Shown: positions 26,646-36,570 of the stretch, in pieces
How positions within the stretch are numbered: position 1 is the stretch's first letter
Layout: the number at the start of each line of letters is the position of its first letter
Assembly: GCF_014697075.1 (NCBI RefSeq)
Contig: NZ_JACJRE010000025.1
Location: forward strand, 48,518 to 112,517
DNA length: 64,000 nt
Source: Tolypothrix sp. FACHB-123
GTDB lineage: Bacteria; Cyanobacteriota; Cyanobacteriia; Cyanobacteriales; Nostocaceae
Direction of reading: 5' to 3'
Position numbers and translations under genes: made by a program
Notes under the pieces: generated by a model
What the model was told of the DNA's origin: nothing
The model's input: the letters and a program-made list of their open reading frames with translations, nothing else
Database searches by the model: none

Positions 26646-28025
26646 TTAAACCCCTACTGGCTTACTTGCACGCTTAACTTGAGGTTTGGCAATCATCCGC
26701 ATTCCTGATGGTGGAGCAACAGTAAAACCACGCCTTACAGGTTCTATAGGGCGTTTATTCACCAGCGAAATTTGAAATGTTGACAGAATTGTTGCTAAGA
26801 CAATTTTCATTTCATATTGGGCAAATGCTAAACCAATACAGCGACGATTACCACCACCAAAAGGTAAGTATTCATAGGGAGAAAATTGCCTTTCTAAAAA
26901 GCGTTCTGGTTGGAATTGTTTAGGATTAGGGTAAACTTCTGGGCGATGATGTGCTAAGTAAATACTAGGGATAATTACATTTTTTTCAGGAATTGTATAA
27001 CCTTTAATTTCAATTGGGGATTTAACAATTCTCGGTACCCCATTCATCACAATAGGATAAAGCCGCAATGTTTCCTGACAAACTGCTGTCAAATAGGGTA
27101 ACTTAGCAATGCTACTCGGATCTGCATTAATATCAATAGTATCTAGTTCTCGCAGTAACTTTTCTTGAACTTCTGGTAATCGGTCAATCCAGTAAAAAGC
27201 CCATGTTAATGCAGAAGCTGTAGTTTCATGTCCGGCGATTAACAATGTCATTAATTCATCACGTAATTCTACATCAGACATTGGTTGCCCATCTGCATCA
27301 CGAGCAGCCATCATTAAACTGAGGATATCTTGGCGATTTTCCTGAGTATCATTGCGTCTTTCCGCAATGAGAGCATAAATCAATTCATCGATTTGTCCTA
27401 ATAAACGCGATACTTTACCCCAAGGACTCCACACACCTAAATCTTTGCGTAAGAAGCTGAAAAATAAAGCGCCAGATAATAAAGGAGAACCGAGGAAATC
27501 TAAAACAGAAGATAGTAAATGCTGAAGTTCTTGAAATCGCTTTCCTTCTTCTAAGCCAAATACTACTCGTAAAATCACGCGCAAGGTGATTTCTTGCATT
27601 AGATTGCGGATATTGAAAGGTTTACCAATCAAGATTTTGCTACTTACTTGCTCGGTAATTACACGAATATCTTGACCGTAAGCCCGCATTCGATCGCCAT
27701 GAAAAGGAGGGGTTAATAATTGACGTTGCTGCTGATGGCAATCGCCATCTAGTAAAATTAACGAGTTATCGCCCATTAAAAACCTTAAAGGCCCGTTACC
27801 TTCCCCAGACTTAAAATACTTGGAATCAGCAGTAAAAATCTGTTCTAGGGCTTCCGGATCGCTGAAGTAGATAATATGCACATCTTTGCTACCCCAAATA
27901 GTAAAGCGATCGCCATAAACTTTGGCAAAGTCTTCTACATATTTTATTGGCTGAGTAATAAATTTAACCAGCCGCAGAAAGCGCGATATTCTAGGCCCAT
28001 CCGGTAAACTGTTTGTGATTGTCAT
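26646..28025 (-). CDS. Cytochrome P450, probably CYP110 family
   Basis: 459 residues, soluble. The I-helix oxygen-binding motif is AGHETTA, the K-helix ETLR provides the ExxR, and the heme loop is FGGGNRRCIGLAF with its axial cysteine near residue 397. The overall look is that of CYP110, a family widespread in filamentous cyanobacteria and known to oxidise fatty acids and related lipids or terpenes in some species. The N-terminus lacks a clear membrane anchor. It starts at the ATG at 28025. There is no redox partner gene next door. Confidence 0.9.
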   Translation of the reverse strand: MTITNSLPDGPRISRFLRLVKFITQPIKYVEDFAKVYGDRFTIWGSKDVHIIYFSDPEALEQIFTADSKYFKSGEGNGPLRFLMGDNSLILLDGDCHQQQRQLLTPPFHGDRMRAYGQDIRVITEQVSSKILIGKPFNIRNLMQEITLRVILRVVFGLEEGKRFQELQHLLSSVLDFLGSPLLSGALFFSFLRKDLGVWSPWGKVSRLLGQIDELIYALIAERRNDTQENRQDILSLMMAARDADGQPMSDVELRDELMTLLIAGHETTASALTWAFYWIDRLPEVQEKLLRELDTIDINADPSSIAKLPYLTAVCQETLRLYPIVMNGVPRIVKSPIEIKGYTIPEKNVIIPSIYLAHHRPEVYPNPKQFQPERFLERQFSPYEYLPFGGGNRRCIGLAFAQYEMKIVLATILSTFQISLVNKRPIEPVRRGFTVAPPSGMRMIAKPQVKRASKPVGV

Positions 28026-28400
28026 ATCAATGCAGAATATAAGTGTTGGATTTTATTGTGACAAGTTTTTCGTAAATTGACAGTCAACCCTAGCGGCTCA
28101 TCTACTTTTGCAGTGAATTTGCAGCATATTCTCAATCTTAGGTTTTTCAGAGCGTTTTTTGTGGCGATCGCATCAACTTGAATTTATTAAATATCAATCC
28201 GTATTTTTATATAAATATTATATCATCAATAAATATCCATTTGTAAGTAATTACCATGATTTGTGAGGATATTTGAAGCTTTTTTTATTATAAAAAAACT
28301 AAAATTTTATCCATATATTATCCAAAGAAAATACAAATAATAAACACATGGATATATAGTGTTTTTATCATAAAATCTTAGCAGTAAATCAAACATTTCC
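28026..28400. other. AT-rich divergent promoter region
   Basis: No gene. It separates the divergent P450 and metalloprotease genes. Bases 28190-28400 are very AT-rich and should hold promoters, but I see no unambiguous boxes. Confidence 0.4.
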
Positions 28401-29747
28401 GTGAAAAATAATCTCAAAATGATGGCAGCAAAAACACATTTATCTCAGATGATGTCTCTGGTAATTGCTGCAAATGCCTTAATTTTTCTGACTTTACCTG
28501 CACAAGCAGTAACATTTAACTTCACATATAATGATGATGTTACACAAGAGCAAAAAAAGGCTTTTGAATTCGCTGGAATATATTGGTCTCAAAACCTAGC
28601 TGATGATGCCTCGGTCAACATCCACGTAGATTTTGCTAATTCTGTGCAAATGCCCAGTGGGGTACTAGGTGGTGCTATTCCAGCTTTTATGAATAATGTC
28701 AGCTATAGTAGCTTGCGGAATGCACTGAATAATGACAAGACTTCAACCTACGATAATACTGCTGTAAGTAACTTATCTGCTGGTACCTCTTGGAATGCAG
28801 TTGTCAGAGATCCATTATCTACAAACACTAGTTCAATTTCTAATAGCACGCTCAGTTTAACAACAGCCAATGCCAAAGCTTTAGGTTTAATGAGTAATAA
28901 CAACAGTGCTTTGGATGGCGTAATTCTGTTGAATAAGTTAGACAACACTAACTATTCTTGGGCAACTAGTGAAGTCATTAACACTGTAGGTAATCAACAA
29001 TTTGATATGACTAGTGTTGCTATCCACGAAATTGGTCATATTCTCGGTTTTGTCAGTAGCTTAGACGGTGTTAATGCAAACAACTACTGGGATATGAATA
29101 ACCGCAAAAAAATCTTTACCCCCTTTGATTTGTTCCGCTATTCTAGTTACAGCGCTAATAGCAAAGTATCCGATATCAGTAATGGTTATGATACATATTT
29201 CTCTCTTGATCGTGGTGCAAGTAGCATCGGATATTTATCTACTGGAACAGATAAAAATAGCTTAAAAGGTGATGGCTTTCAGGGGAGCCATTGGAAGAAT
29301 TACGATACCACTATCGGTGTGATGACACCTGCTTTACGTATGGGTACATATCGTGACATTGATGTGCGAGATAAAACAGTTTTTGATGTGATTGGTTGGC
29401 AAACAAGAAATGTGAGTTTATCCCATAGTGACATGCTAAGCCAAGCAATAAGTAGATCACAGTCAGCAGTTAGTATCAATCGTACTGCTGACATTAACAA
29501 TATGTTCAATCAAAATCGTTGGGGTGCTGCTAGCACGACTACTACCTTAAACCAAACACAAGATTTAGCAGATTATTTAGCCCAACAAGGATTTTATCAA
29601 CAAGGTATGCTCTGGGATAGTATACCTACAGATACTACTTCCGTTCCTGAACCAGCTGTTACTGTTGGCTTAATTAGTTTATTGGGTTTAGCTGGTTTGA
29701 AATTGAAAAAGTTTCCTCGCAATCATCCAAATTCTATCCAACATTGA
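28401..29747 (+). CDS. Secreted PEP-CTERM zinc metalloprotease
   Basis: 448 residues starting at GTG. A signal peptide (about 15-37, ending LPAQA) leads to a metalloprotease domain with the zinc motif HEIGHILGF (about 209) and a downstream WDMN/PFDLFRYSS-type segment. The C-terminus has VPEPAVTVGLISLLGLAGL, then basic residues: a PEP-CTERM sorting tag (VPEP, one hydrophobic helix, KLKKFP). So it is exported and probably processed by an exosortase (CrtA-type), then held at the surface or released. This resembles the NF038122-type metalloprotease family, from memory. The region after the gene ends in a strong stem-loop (29769-29803). Confidence 0.85.
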   Translation: MKNNLKMMAAKTHLSQMMSLVIAANALIFLTLPAQAVTFNFTYNDDVTQEQKKAFEFAGIYWSQNLADDASVNIHVDFANSVQMPSGVLGGAIPAFMNNVSYSSLRNALNNDKTSTYDNTAVSNLSAGTSWNAVVRDPLSTNTSSISNSTLSLTTANAKALGLMSNNNSALDGVILLNKLDNTNYSWATSEVINTVGNQQFDMTSVAIHEIGHILGFVSSLDGVNANNYWDMNNRKKIFTPFDLFRYSSYSANSKVSDISNGYDTYFSLDRGASSIGYLSTGTDKNSLKGDGFQGSHWKNYDTTIGVMTPALRMGTYRDIDVRDKTVFDVIGWQTRNVSLSHSDMLSQAISRSQSAVSINRTADINNMFNQNRWGAASTTTTLNQTQDLADYLAQQGFYQQGMLWDSIPTDTTSVPEPAVTVGLISLLGLAGLKLKKFPRNHPNSIQH

Positions 29748-30047
29748 GTTCTGACAAATTTGATTTTGGTAGTGAGGAAATATTGGCATCATATTCTCAC
29801 TACATACCAAACTTTAAACGTACATGATGGTGGGCGAATCGAGAAACTCTTATGGGGTAGGCTTATGGGATAACTAGAGTTGTTGATCATTCATCCAAAT
29901 CAAGCTTTTCTTCTTGTTTCCTCGGTTCCCTATGTCTTGGCGTCACCCTATCTCCCTACAACCCAATTGTAAGTAAGTGTTAGCAAAGTAAGTCTTTGAG
30001 GCACAAAGCATTATATTCTGGTATGACAGCAGCGTCGGAAATGTGAA
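29748..30047. other. Intergenic region with a 3' stem-loop
   Basis: No gene. The stem-loop 29769-29803 lies 21 bp after the metalloprotease stop. The remainder should hold the promoter of the ParA-type gene, but no clear boxes are seen. Confidence 0.45.
29769..29803 (+). terminator. Stem-loop after the metalloprotease gene
   Basis: GTAGTGAG (29769-29776) pairs with CTCACTAC (29796-29803), with an inner AATA/TATT extension. No T-run follows, so it may stabilise the mRNA end rather than act as a classic terminator. Confidence 0.45.
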
Positions 30048-30680
30048 GTGCCAAAAATTATCGCTATACTCAACGGTAAGGGAGGTGTCGGTAAAACGAC
30101 GACAGCAGTCAATCTGGCTGCGAACTTTGCCCGAAAACAAAATGTGATTCTGGTTGACGCAGATATTCAAGGATCTGCCAGTTGGTGGTTCGGGCGCAAT
30201 CAGGATGCTATGGGATTTGATCTGGCTCAAGAAAGTAATCCAAAACTTTTAAGTGATTTAAGAAAGCTAACAGGTTACGATCTAGTAGTAGTGGATACGC
30301 CTCCGGCGCTGCGCTCTGAAGCATTGGCGACGGTAGTAGCGATCGCAGATTATCTGGTTTTACCTACACCCCCAGCAGCAATGGATCTCGCTGTCTTGAT
30401 TGAGACTGTCAGAAAAGCCGTCATCCCTGTGGGAGTTCCCCATAAGGTGTTGCTAACCAAAGTTGATACGCGGAGTCTGGGGGAAGCCATTGAGGCGCAA
30501 AAAACTCTCATGGGATTAGGAATTCCTGTATGTAAAAACTTAATCCGTGCTTATAAAGCTCACGAAAGAGCAGCACTTGAGGGTGTACCAATTACTCAAT
30601 GGCGCGGAAACAACGCACGGGAAGCAGAATCTGATTATCGCCGTGTGGCTAATGAATTACAGCTCGATTGGAGGGAATAA
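30048..30680 (+). CDS. mcdA: ParA-type ATPase, probable McdA (carboxysome positioning)
   Basis: 210 residues starting at GTG. Walker A is KGGVGKTT at about 10-17, with the full signature lysine; Walker A' is VVVDTPPA; Walker B-like [14 protein letters not shown] carries a Trp as in McdA relatives. ParA/MinD-type ATPases bind nucleoid DNA as dimers and position cargo. The partner immediately downstream is a coiled-coil protein with a C-terminal Trp, as in McdB, so this is probably the type 2 McdAB system that spaces carboxysomes along the nucleoid. It overlaps mcdB by one base (TAATG). Nothing here rules out a different ParA cargo, so the call is moderate. Confidence 0.6.
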   Translation: MPKIIAILNGKGGVGKTTTAVNLAANFARKQNVILVDADIQGSASWWFGRNQDAMGFDLAQESNPKLLSDLRKLTGYDLVVVDTPPALRSEALATVVAIADYLVLPTPPAAMDLAVLIETVRKAVIPVGVPHKVLLTKVDTRSLGEAIEAQKTLMGLGIPVCKNLIRAYKAHERAALEGVPITQWRGNNAREAESDYRRVANELQLDWRE

Positions 30681-31297
30681 TGGTTAAGAAACGTGTCTCT
30701 GTATCTGACTTATTACAAGAAGAAGCACAAAAATTTACACCCAATGACGGTGAATCAGCTATTGAAGTGACTGCACAACCAGTGACAGAAGAAAATGTTG
30801 CAGCAGAAGAAGCACCTACGCAAGCACCAGAAACAGGAACAACCGCTAGGCGCACAGTTCCTACCAAGGCTGATTTAGAAGCAACTATCAAAGAATTAAA
30901 AGAATCTCTAGAACAATCTCAGCAGCAGGAAGCTTCCCTGCAAAAACAAGTTGCAGATTTACAATCATCTGTATCAGAACAAAAAACAGTAGTAAAACGT
31001 CTCACAAAAGAGCTTGATGAAGCGAAAAAAGCTGCATTGCATCTGGCTGAATCTAATTCTCAGCTAATCGAAGAAATTAAATCTTTAAAGCAAGAAAAGG
31101 AAAATATTGCTGCATCTAATTCTCAGCTAACAGAAGAAATTACTGCATTAACTAAACCAAAGGAAACTTATAAACCAGTAAAACATACCTATAATCAAGA
31201 TCACTACAGAAAATCTTACCGGACTTCTGAACATCTAGCGACAACCCAACCAGACGAATCAGAAGATACTTCTTCTCAGATGTGGTTGCTTGATTAA
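30680..31297 (+). CDS. mcdB: Coiled-coil protein, probable McdB
   Basis: 205 residues, low complexity. The N-terminus is short and basic ([12 protein letters not shown]), followed by an acidic/Ala/Thr-rich segment (about 15-65), a long Q/E/K coiled coil (about 70-165) and a tail ending SSQMWLLD. A basic N-terminal motif, a Q-rich coil and a near-terminal Trp are the features I recall for type 2 McdB adaptors. McdB links carboxysomes to the ATPase McdA and can phase separate. The ATG at 30680 overlaps the upstream stop, with GGAGGG just before it. Partner assignment rests on context. Confidence 0.55.
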   Translation: MVKKRVSVSDLLQEEAQKFTPNDGESAIEVTAQPVTEENVAAEEAPTQAPETGTTARRTVPTKADLEATIKELKESLEQSQQQEASLQKQVADLQSSVSEQKTVVKRLTKELDEAKKAALHLAESNSQLIEEIKSLKQEKENIAASNSQLTEEITALTKPKETYKPVKHTYNQDHYRKSYRTSEHLATTQPDESEDTSSQMWLLD

Positions 31298-31421
31298 TAT
31301 GTAATTCGTAATTACGTTTTTGTTAGGTAAGAGAATCTGATATGTTGATGGTGCGTTGTTGCATAGGGCAACGCATCAGACATTTAAATCTTTGAATTTT
31401 AATTCTCTATTGGCTGGATAA

Positions 31422-32315
31422 TTATGTATTATTGCCAAATTCTAAAATAGTTTGCGCAGTAATTTGTGGTTGCTCTAAGTGGGGAAGATGTCCACAATCT
31501 TGAATCCAGGAAAGTTTACTTTGGGGAATGGCGTTTTGAAATTTCTGTGCGTCTTTAGTACCCAAAATTTTATCGTTATCGCCCCATAAAATTAATGTAG
31601 GTTGGGTAATTTCCGCTAGTTTTTTAATTTTAAAAGCTCGATAACCACCACTTTTAGTAAAAGCAATTAAAGCTTGACTCCAGCTTGGCATTTGTAGATG
31701 TAATGCGGCACAATCTACACCATCATTTGATACCAGGTGTTTGGCTTTATAAGCAGCGCGAGAAATGCGATCGCGGACTTTAGGATTACGCAAAAACTCT
31801 GTGGCTAAATAATCCAAAGGGGGAAACATTAATTTGCTAATAGGCGAACCTCCCTGCAAACCTGCACTATCCATTAACACGAGTTTTTGCACCGCTTCTG
31901 GATAAGTGAGGGTGAAATCAATCGCTGCTGCACCTCCCATTGATGCACCTAGCAAAATTACAGGTTGGTTAATTAGGGTTTTCCAAAAATAATAAAGATG
32001 GGTTTTAATAGCAGTTGGACTATATTGAATATCAGCCAATCTTTCTGTAAAACCAAAACCTAACAAATCCATCGCCCAAGTTTCATTTTTAGCGGCTAAT
32101 AGCGGTAGTAATCGGCGGAATTCTAACACAGAACTATCAAAGCCGTGAATTAAGAGAATTGGTACGCCACCACTACCTTGATGTACATAGGTAGTATTGA
32201 TTGGTTGATTGGTTAGAGGAGTGGCGATCGCTTGAGATTGAATACTCTGCGCTAGGGCGATCGCGGCTGGTTCTTTTAGTTGCCCAACGGCTGTAGGTAA
32301 AAAACTTGCAAACAT
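31422..32315 (-). CDS. Alpha/beta hydrolase
   Basis: 297 residues of alpha/beta-hydrolase fold. The oxyanion region is IHGFDSSVLEFRRLLP, the nucleophile elbow is GASMGG (Ser), an acid follows in ILWGDNDKIL, and the His lies in DCGHLPHLEQP. The likely activity is ester or C-C bond hydrolysis; the substrate is unknown. I use the ATG at 32315 (MFASFLPTAVGQL, typical for close relatives); a longer reading to 32438 adds an unconserved, cysteine-rich leader. It lies downstream of a kinase/response-regulator pair on the same strand. Confidence 0.85.
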   Translation of the reverse strand: MFASFLPTAVGQLKEPAAIALAQSIQSQAIATPLTNQPINTTYVHQGSGGVPILLIHGFDSSVLEFRRLLPLLAAKNETWAMDLLGFGFTERLADIQYSPTAIKTHLYYFWKTLINQPVILLGASMGGAAAIDFTLTYPEAVQKLVLMDSAGLQGGSPISKLMFPPLDYLATEFLRNPKVRDRISRAAYKAKHLVSNDGVDCAALHLQMPSWSQALIAFTKSGGYRAFKIKKLAEITQPTLILWGDNDKILGTKDAQKFQNAIPQSKLSWIQDCGHLPHLEQPQITAQTILEFGNNT

Positions 32316-32438
32316 AAAATCTAGTTTACCATGTTGTGTCCGCAACTGTTTACAACATTGTACATGTACATTAGTTACAGTAAAATCGTCTTTTTGTTGT
32401 TTTGAGATGGAGTGCGATTCAGAAGCGCATGAAAACAA

Positions 32439-32810
32439 TTACCATCCTAAAGTTTGCGCCACCTGATTAGAGATAGTCACTGGGTTGAAAGGTTTGGCAA
32501 TCACACCAGCAACACCCATCTGCGCAAAACGACGGCGATCGCTTGGTTGGACTTTTGCTGTTAATAGTACTACGGGAATAGCTTGTGTATAAGGATCTGA
32601 TTGCAGCTGTTTAAAGACATCAAATCCATCCATATCAGGCATAGAAATATCGAGAACAATCGCATCCCATTGTCCAGTTTTAACTATCGTTAATGCTTGA
32701 CTACCAGACTCCGCTGTACTCACTTGCCATCCGGCGATTTCTTCTAAAGATACTTGAAGAATACGACGAATATCTGGTTCATCATCAATAATTAAAAGGC
32801 GTTTCGTCAT
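32439..32810 (-). CDS. Stand-alone response regulator (receiver domain)
   Basis: 123 residues, a CheY-like receiver without an output domain. Key residues: acidic pair IIDDEPD, phospho-accepting Asp in DAIVLDISMPDMDG, Thr in VVLLTAKV and Lys in GVIAKPFNP. It should take phosphate from the kinase encoded just upstream. The ATG at 32810 overlaps the kinase stop by 4 bp (ATGA), with AGGGAAA before it, so the two are translationally coupled. The output must be a protein contact. Confidence 0.95.
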   Translation of the reverse strand: MTKRLLIIDDEPDIRRILQVSLEEIAGWQVSTAESGSQALTIVKTGQWDAIVLDISMPDMDGFDVFKQLQSDPYTQAIPVVLLTAKVQPSDRRRFAQMGVAGVIAKPFNPVTISNQVAQTLGW

Positions 32811-35800
32811 AATTTTCCCTGGCTCAGTGGCAATGTAAAATAAAAATTGCTTCCTTCCCCAACGACGCTTTCTACCCAAATTTGGCCGCGATGCTGTTGG
32901 ACGATACTTTTACAAATTGCTAGTCCTAGTCCTGTTCCTCCTTTTTGTCGCGCATCAGAGACATCAACTTGTTGAAATCGTCCGAAAATAGTTTCTAATT
33001 TATCTTTAGGAATACCCCTACCTTGGTCTTTAACACAAAAAAGAATATCAGAATTATCAAAAGAATTTTCTAACTCTGCGGTTAACCAAACAATGCTATT
33101 TTTAGGAGAAAATTTCATCGCATTGCTTAATAAATTGATGAGAGTTTGCACGATCGCATCAGGTGCAGCGGTAATTGTCACAAACAGGGGTTTAAATTCT
33201 AGAGTAATTCCCTCTTGGGTAGCGATCGCTTGCACTGCTTCTATCGCCTGTTGCATTAAATCTGCTACTTGACAGCTTTCCATGACTAGCTGCGTTTTCC
33301 CAGATTCTAAGCGTTCTAAATCAAGTATGTCGTTCACTAAACGTACTAGGCGATCGCAGTTATTTGCAGCAATCGTCAGCATTTCTTTGACTCTTTCGGG
33401 ACGTTTGTCAAATACTCCTGCGATCAACATTCCCAAAGCGCCATTAATAGCTGTCAATGGCGTGCGTAATTCATGGCTGACGACGGCGATAAACTCGTCT
33501 TTCATTTGGTCAATTTGGTGGCGATCGCTGATATCTTGGACTATGCCATGCCAAGCAATCTCTCCATTTTCTCGTTTTTCTGGTCGAGAATTCGCCTCAA
33601 TCGATTTAATCTTGCCTGAAGGGGTAATTATGCGCCATTCATGCTTGAATTGCTGCATATTTTCCATACTGTATGCCACTGCCTGTTGATATGCCAAACG
33701 ATCTTCAGGATGAATCTGGTTAAAAGTTATGCTGGCATCTTCCAGCGCTGAGACTACTGAAATTTCATGAATTTCTGCAAAAGCTGGGCTGAGATATTCA
33801 TAACGCACCTGGCCACTAGGGTATTCGACAACGGTATAAATTATTCCTGGGGAAGCGGCTGCTAAATGTTGGAATCTTTCTTCGCTTTGCTGTAATGCCG
33901 TAGCAATACGTTTACTATTGGTAATATCTGTTACGCGCACAAGATACATTGATTGCCCTGCAACCTGAATCATCTTCACCGCTAAATTGCCCCAAAAGGA
34001 ATTGCCCTTTTTCGTGAGATATTCTATTTCTAGGCTCCAAAATCCCTGCTGTTCGATTTCCATGCCAATTGCAGCTAATTCTTCCTCTGTGAATTGCCGT
34101 TTTTGGAGAATATTTCCTTGAAGTCCAATTAATTCAGCCTTACTGTCTAGTTCAAACAGAGTCACAGCGCGCTGATTGCAATCGAGAATGTATCTATTTG
34201 GGGGTGGTTCTACCAAGAAAATAGCATCAGTAGATTCATGAAAAATGGCTTCTCGCAAGTCACGGGCTGTTTTCAGTTCCAGTTCTACTTGTTTGCGTTC
34301 CGTGTAGTCTTTAAATACAGAGAGAATGTAACGCTTTCCTGCGAAATCAATCCATTCCGAAGAAATTAAGCCTATTTTCCGTTCCCCCGATTTAGTGTGC
34401 AATTCCAACTCAAAATCCTGCACTCGCTGCTGAGTCTGTAATATATCGCACATCTGTTTTATTGTTTCAGGGTTGGCAACTATTCCCAATTCTAAAGGAG
34501 TATGGTCAATCACCTCTGCACGGGAATAGCCAGTCATTTCTAAAAAGCGATCGTTCACTTCTACATAACAACCTGTCTCGAAGCTAATAATATGGGCAAA
34601 ATCGGGGCCGTTGCGGAAAATTTTGGCAAATTTATCCTCTGATTCATTCAGAGCCACTTGGGCAGTTGTAAACGCTTGTTTGAGGTCTTTTGCTGTCTGG
34701 TTAAAGGATTGGGTAAGTAGCTTGAGTTCTGCGATCGCAATTTCTTCTGATAGGGGTTGCTGCCATTGTCCTTGTGCTAAAGCTTGACTAGCTTGACTCA
34801 AACGCACAATCGGCTTAGTAATTAGCCTTGCAGTAAATATACCAATTATAATTGTCGCAAATAATGCAAATAAACATAAGATATATGTCTGAGCCTTGCT
34901 CGCTTCAATTTCTCTCGTAAAGTCGGATGCTGGCACAGTCGTGACCACTAGCCAATCCAGTCCATAGCGATCGCGGTAAGGGGTGATTTGCACAAACTGC
35001 TTTTGCCCATCGAGTTCTAAACTCAGTTGGGTAGTGTTTTCTAGCTGACGAAAACCACCGGATTTTTTGACTATTTGTTGAGCGAGCGATCGCGTTTGTG
35101 CATCCTGACTCTGGATGGTTGGTAATCTTTGCGGTTCTCCTTTAGCTTTTGCTATATAAGGCAATTCTAATGTAGAAGTAGCTACTAAATTTCCAGAGCG
35201 ATCGATAATTAAAGCCTTTCCAGAAGGGGAAAAATTTAGCTGATTTAAAAAAGTACCAATCTCCGATAAACTAATATTAGAAAAAAATATTCCTTGAAAT
35301 TCGCCAACATTGTTATAGACAGGAGCCATTGCTTGAATTACTAAAGTTGGTGCAATATTAGACACAAAAATTGGCGACCAAACTTGTTTTTTTGCAGCTT
35401 TGCCATAACGATACCAGGGCAGCTGGCGGCTATCAAAGTCCAGAGTATAAATTAATTTTTTGGGCTGTCCTTGAAAATCAACCAGATAATGTTTTCGTTT
35501 GCCTAAGTGAGTAGTTTTAATTTCCGCCAAGAAGACAGTGCCAATTGCTAAGTTTTCCCCAGTTAGCTTATTGGCTATATCCACTAACTCTTGACTTTGG
35601 AGTCTTCCGTAGCCAATTTCTTCTCCCCGCTCATTTACATAAGTGTTGCTACCCAACAATGGAGCTAGAGTAATTTGCTGCCATAAGTAATTTTGCAATT
35701 GCGTAAAATCTCGGATATTCAACGCCCCTTGTTTAACAGTTTGGGCATTAATCGCCATTGCTTGCTGCTGGGTTTGCAAATAATTATCGAGGCGATCGCT

Positions 35801-35977
35801 AATCCGGTGGCTGACTTCGTGCATCAACTTATTAGCCAAATTCTCAACCGCTTGTTCACCACTGCGATAAGACAAATAACCCACAAGTCCAACGGCTCCA
35901 ATTGTCTGCAATACAAAAGGAATCACTAGTACCCACCGCAGGGTAATTTTCGTCAACGGCAGACGCAGAAACAGCAT
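32807..35977 (-). CDS. Multi-domain sensor histidine kinase (dCache, HAMP, PAS)
   Basis: 1056 residues. An N-terminal membrane helix (about 14-34), a large periplasmic dCache-like sensor (about 40-360: YVNERGEEIGYGRLQS, QLPWYRYGKAA and YRDRYGLDWLVVTTV), a second helix (about 365-385) and a HAMP segment (about 385-440). Then three PAS domains (about 445-565, 570-690, 700-820), HisKA (His in SHELRTPLTAI near residue 837) and HATPase_c with NLLSNAMKFS, DQGRGIPKDKL and GTGLGLAI. It probably senses a small external molecule. The next gene on the strand is its receiver partner, with a 4-bp overlap. It starts at the ATG at 35977. Confidence 0.9.
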   Translation of the reverse strand: MLFLRLPLTKITLRWVLVIPFVLQTIGAVGLVGYLSYRSGEQAVENLANKLMHEVSHRISDRLDNYLQTQQQAMAINAQTVKQGALNIRDFTQLQNYLWQQITLAPLLGSNTYVNERGEEIGYGRLQSQELVDIANKLTGENLAIGTVFLAEIKTTHLGKRKHYLVDFQGQPKKLIYTLDFDSRQLPWYRYGKAAKKQVWSPIFVSNIAPTLVIQAMAPVYNNVGEFQGIFFSNISLSEIGTFLNQLNFSPSGKALIIDRSGNLVATSTLELPYIAKAKGEPQRLPTIQSQDAQTRSLAQQIVKKSGGFRQLENTTQLSLELDGQKQFVQITPYRDRYGLDWLVVTTVPASDFTREIEASKAQTYILCLFALFATIIIGIFTARLITKPIVRLSQASQALAQGQWQQPLSEEIAIAELKLLTQSFNQTAKDLKQAFTTAQVALNESEDKFAKIFRNGPDFAHIISFETGCYVEVNDRFLEMTGYSRAEVIDHTPLELGIVANPETIKQMCDILQTQQRVQDFELELHTKSGERKIGLISSEWIDFAGKRYILSVFKDYTERKQVELELKTARDLREAIFHESTDAIFLVEPPPNRYILDCNQRAVTLFELDSKAELIGLQGNILQKRQFTEEELAAIGMEIEQQGFWSLEIEYLTKKGNSFWGNLAVKMIQVAGQSMYLVRVTDITNSKRIATALQQSEERFQHLAAASPGIIYTVVEYPSGQVRYEYLSPAFAEIHEISVVSALEDASITFNQIHPEDRLAYQQAVAYSMENMQQFKHEWRIITPSGKIKSIEANSRPEKRENGEIAWHGIVQDISDRHQIDQMKDEFIAVVSHELRTPLTAINGALGMLIAGVFDKRPERVKEMLTIAANNCDRLVRLVNDILDLERLESGKTQLVMESCQVADLMQQAIEAVQAIATQEGITLEFKPLFVTITAAPDAIVQTLINLLSNAMKFSPKNSIVWLTAELENSFDNSDILFCVKDQGRGIPKDKLETIFGRFQQVDVSDARQKGGTGLGLAICKSIVQQHRGQIWVESVVGEGSNFYFTLPLSQGKL

Positions 35978-36125
35978 AGGGAAGAGAGCAGAGGGAGCAG
36001 AGGGAGTAGAGGGAGCAGAGAGAGCAGAGGATCAGGGAGCAGGGAGCAGAGGAAAAGTAATTACTGACTAATAACTAATAACTAATGACCCATGCGCAAT
36101 GCCCAATGCCCAATGCTCCATGCCC
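35978..36125. repeat. Low-complexity repeats upstream of ccmK3
   Basis: Purine-rich units (GGGAGCAGAG and variants) to about 36055, then TAATAACTAATAACTAATGA, then CCCAATG heptamers to 36125. No gene. It separates the divergent kinase and ccmK3 genes. Confidence 0.7.
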
Positions 36126-36181
36126 CATACCCAATGACTAAGTATCCAAGAAAGTTGAGGCAAATGTCAAAATTGGGACTA

Positions 36182-36196
36182 AAGCCTCGTACAATT
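36182..36196 (+). promoter_or_regulatory. Promoter-like motif upstream of ccmK3
   Basis: AAGCCTCGTACAATT; TACAAT matches a -10 box. An almost identical motif, AAGCTTCGTACAATT at 36571-36585, stands before ccmK4. The shared sequence suggests each ccmK gene has its own start site. Confidence 0.5.
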
Positions 36197-36231
36197 GATA
36201 TCACTTATATTTAACTCAGGAGAATCTAGCC

Positions 36232-36543
36232 ATGCCAATGGCGGTTGGCGTAATAGAAACCTTAGGTTTTCCTTCGGTGTTGGCAGCAGCAGATGCAATG
36301 GTAAAATCTGCCGCAGTCACGCTGGTGTATTATGGCCAAGCAGAAAGCGCTCGTTTGCTAGTTGCAGTTCGGGGACATGTTGCTGAAGTCAGAACAGCTG
36401 TGGAAGCAGGAATTGCCGCAGGTGAGCAAGTAAAGGAGGGTACAGTCATTACCCATTACATAGTTCCCAATCCCCCAGAGAATGTGGAAACCATACTTCC
36501 TATTCACTTCACCGAAGACTCTGAACCATTCCGTCTCTTCTAA
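36232..36543 (+). CDS. ccmK3: Carboxysome shell protein CcmK3
   Basis: 103 residues, one bacterial microcompartment (BMC) domain: [29 protein letters not shown], then VAVRGHVAEVRTAVEAG and IVPNPPENVETILP. Adjacent ccmK3-ccmK4 pairs outside the main ccm operon are known in beta-cyanobacteria; CcmK3 reportedly forms mixed hexamers with CcmK4 and tunes shell permeability. The call as K3 rests on the order before ccmK4, the VTLVYY segment and the PPENV stretch. It has AGGAG 9 bases before the ATG and a promoter-like motif at 36182. Confidence 0.85.
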   Translation: MPMAVGVIETLGFPSVLAAADAMVKSAAVTLVYYGQAESARLLVAVRGHVAEVRTAVEAGIAAGEQVKEGTVITHYIVPNPPENVETILPIHFTEDSEPFRLF

Positions 36544-36570
36544 ACAAGTTTGCGCTTAAAATTTGTAGCG

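Noticed and set aside
32330-32390. Possible NtcA site (GTA...TAC) upstream of the hydrolase
   Set aside because: The spacing between GTA and TAC is seven, not eight, and no suitable -10 box follows.
32316-32438. Longer N-terminus for the alpha/beta hydrolase
   Set aside because: The extra 41 residues are unconserved and cysteine-rich; the internal ATG at 32315 gives the usual family start.
33282-33689. 135-codon plus-strand frame opposite the sensor kinase
   Set aside because: Antisense to the HisKA region; no start signal or recognisable domain.
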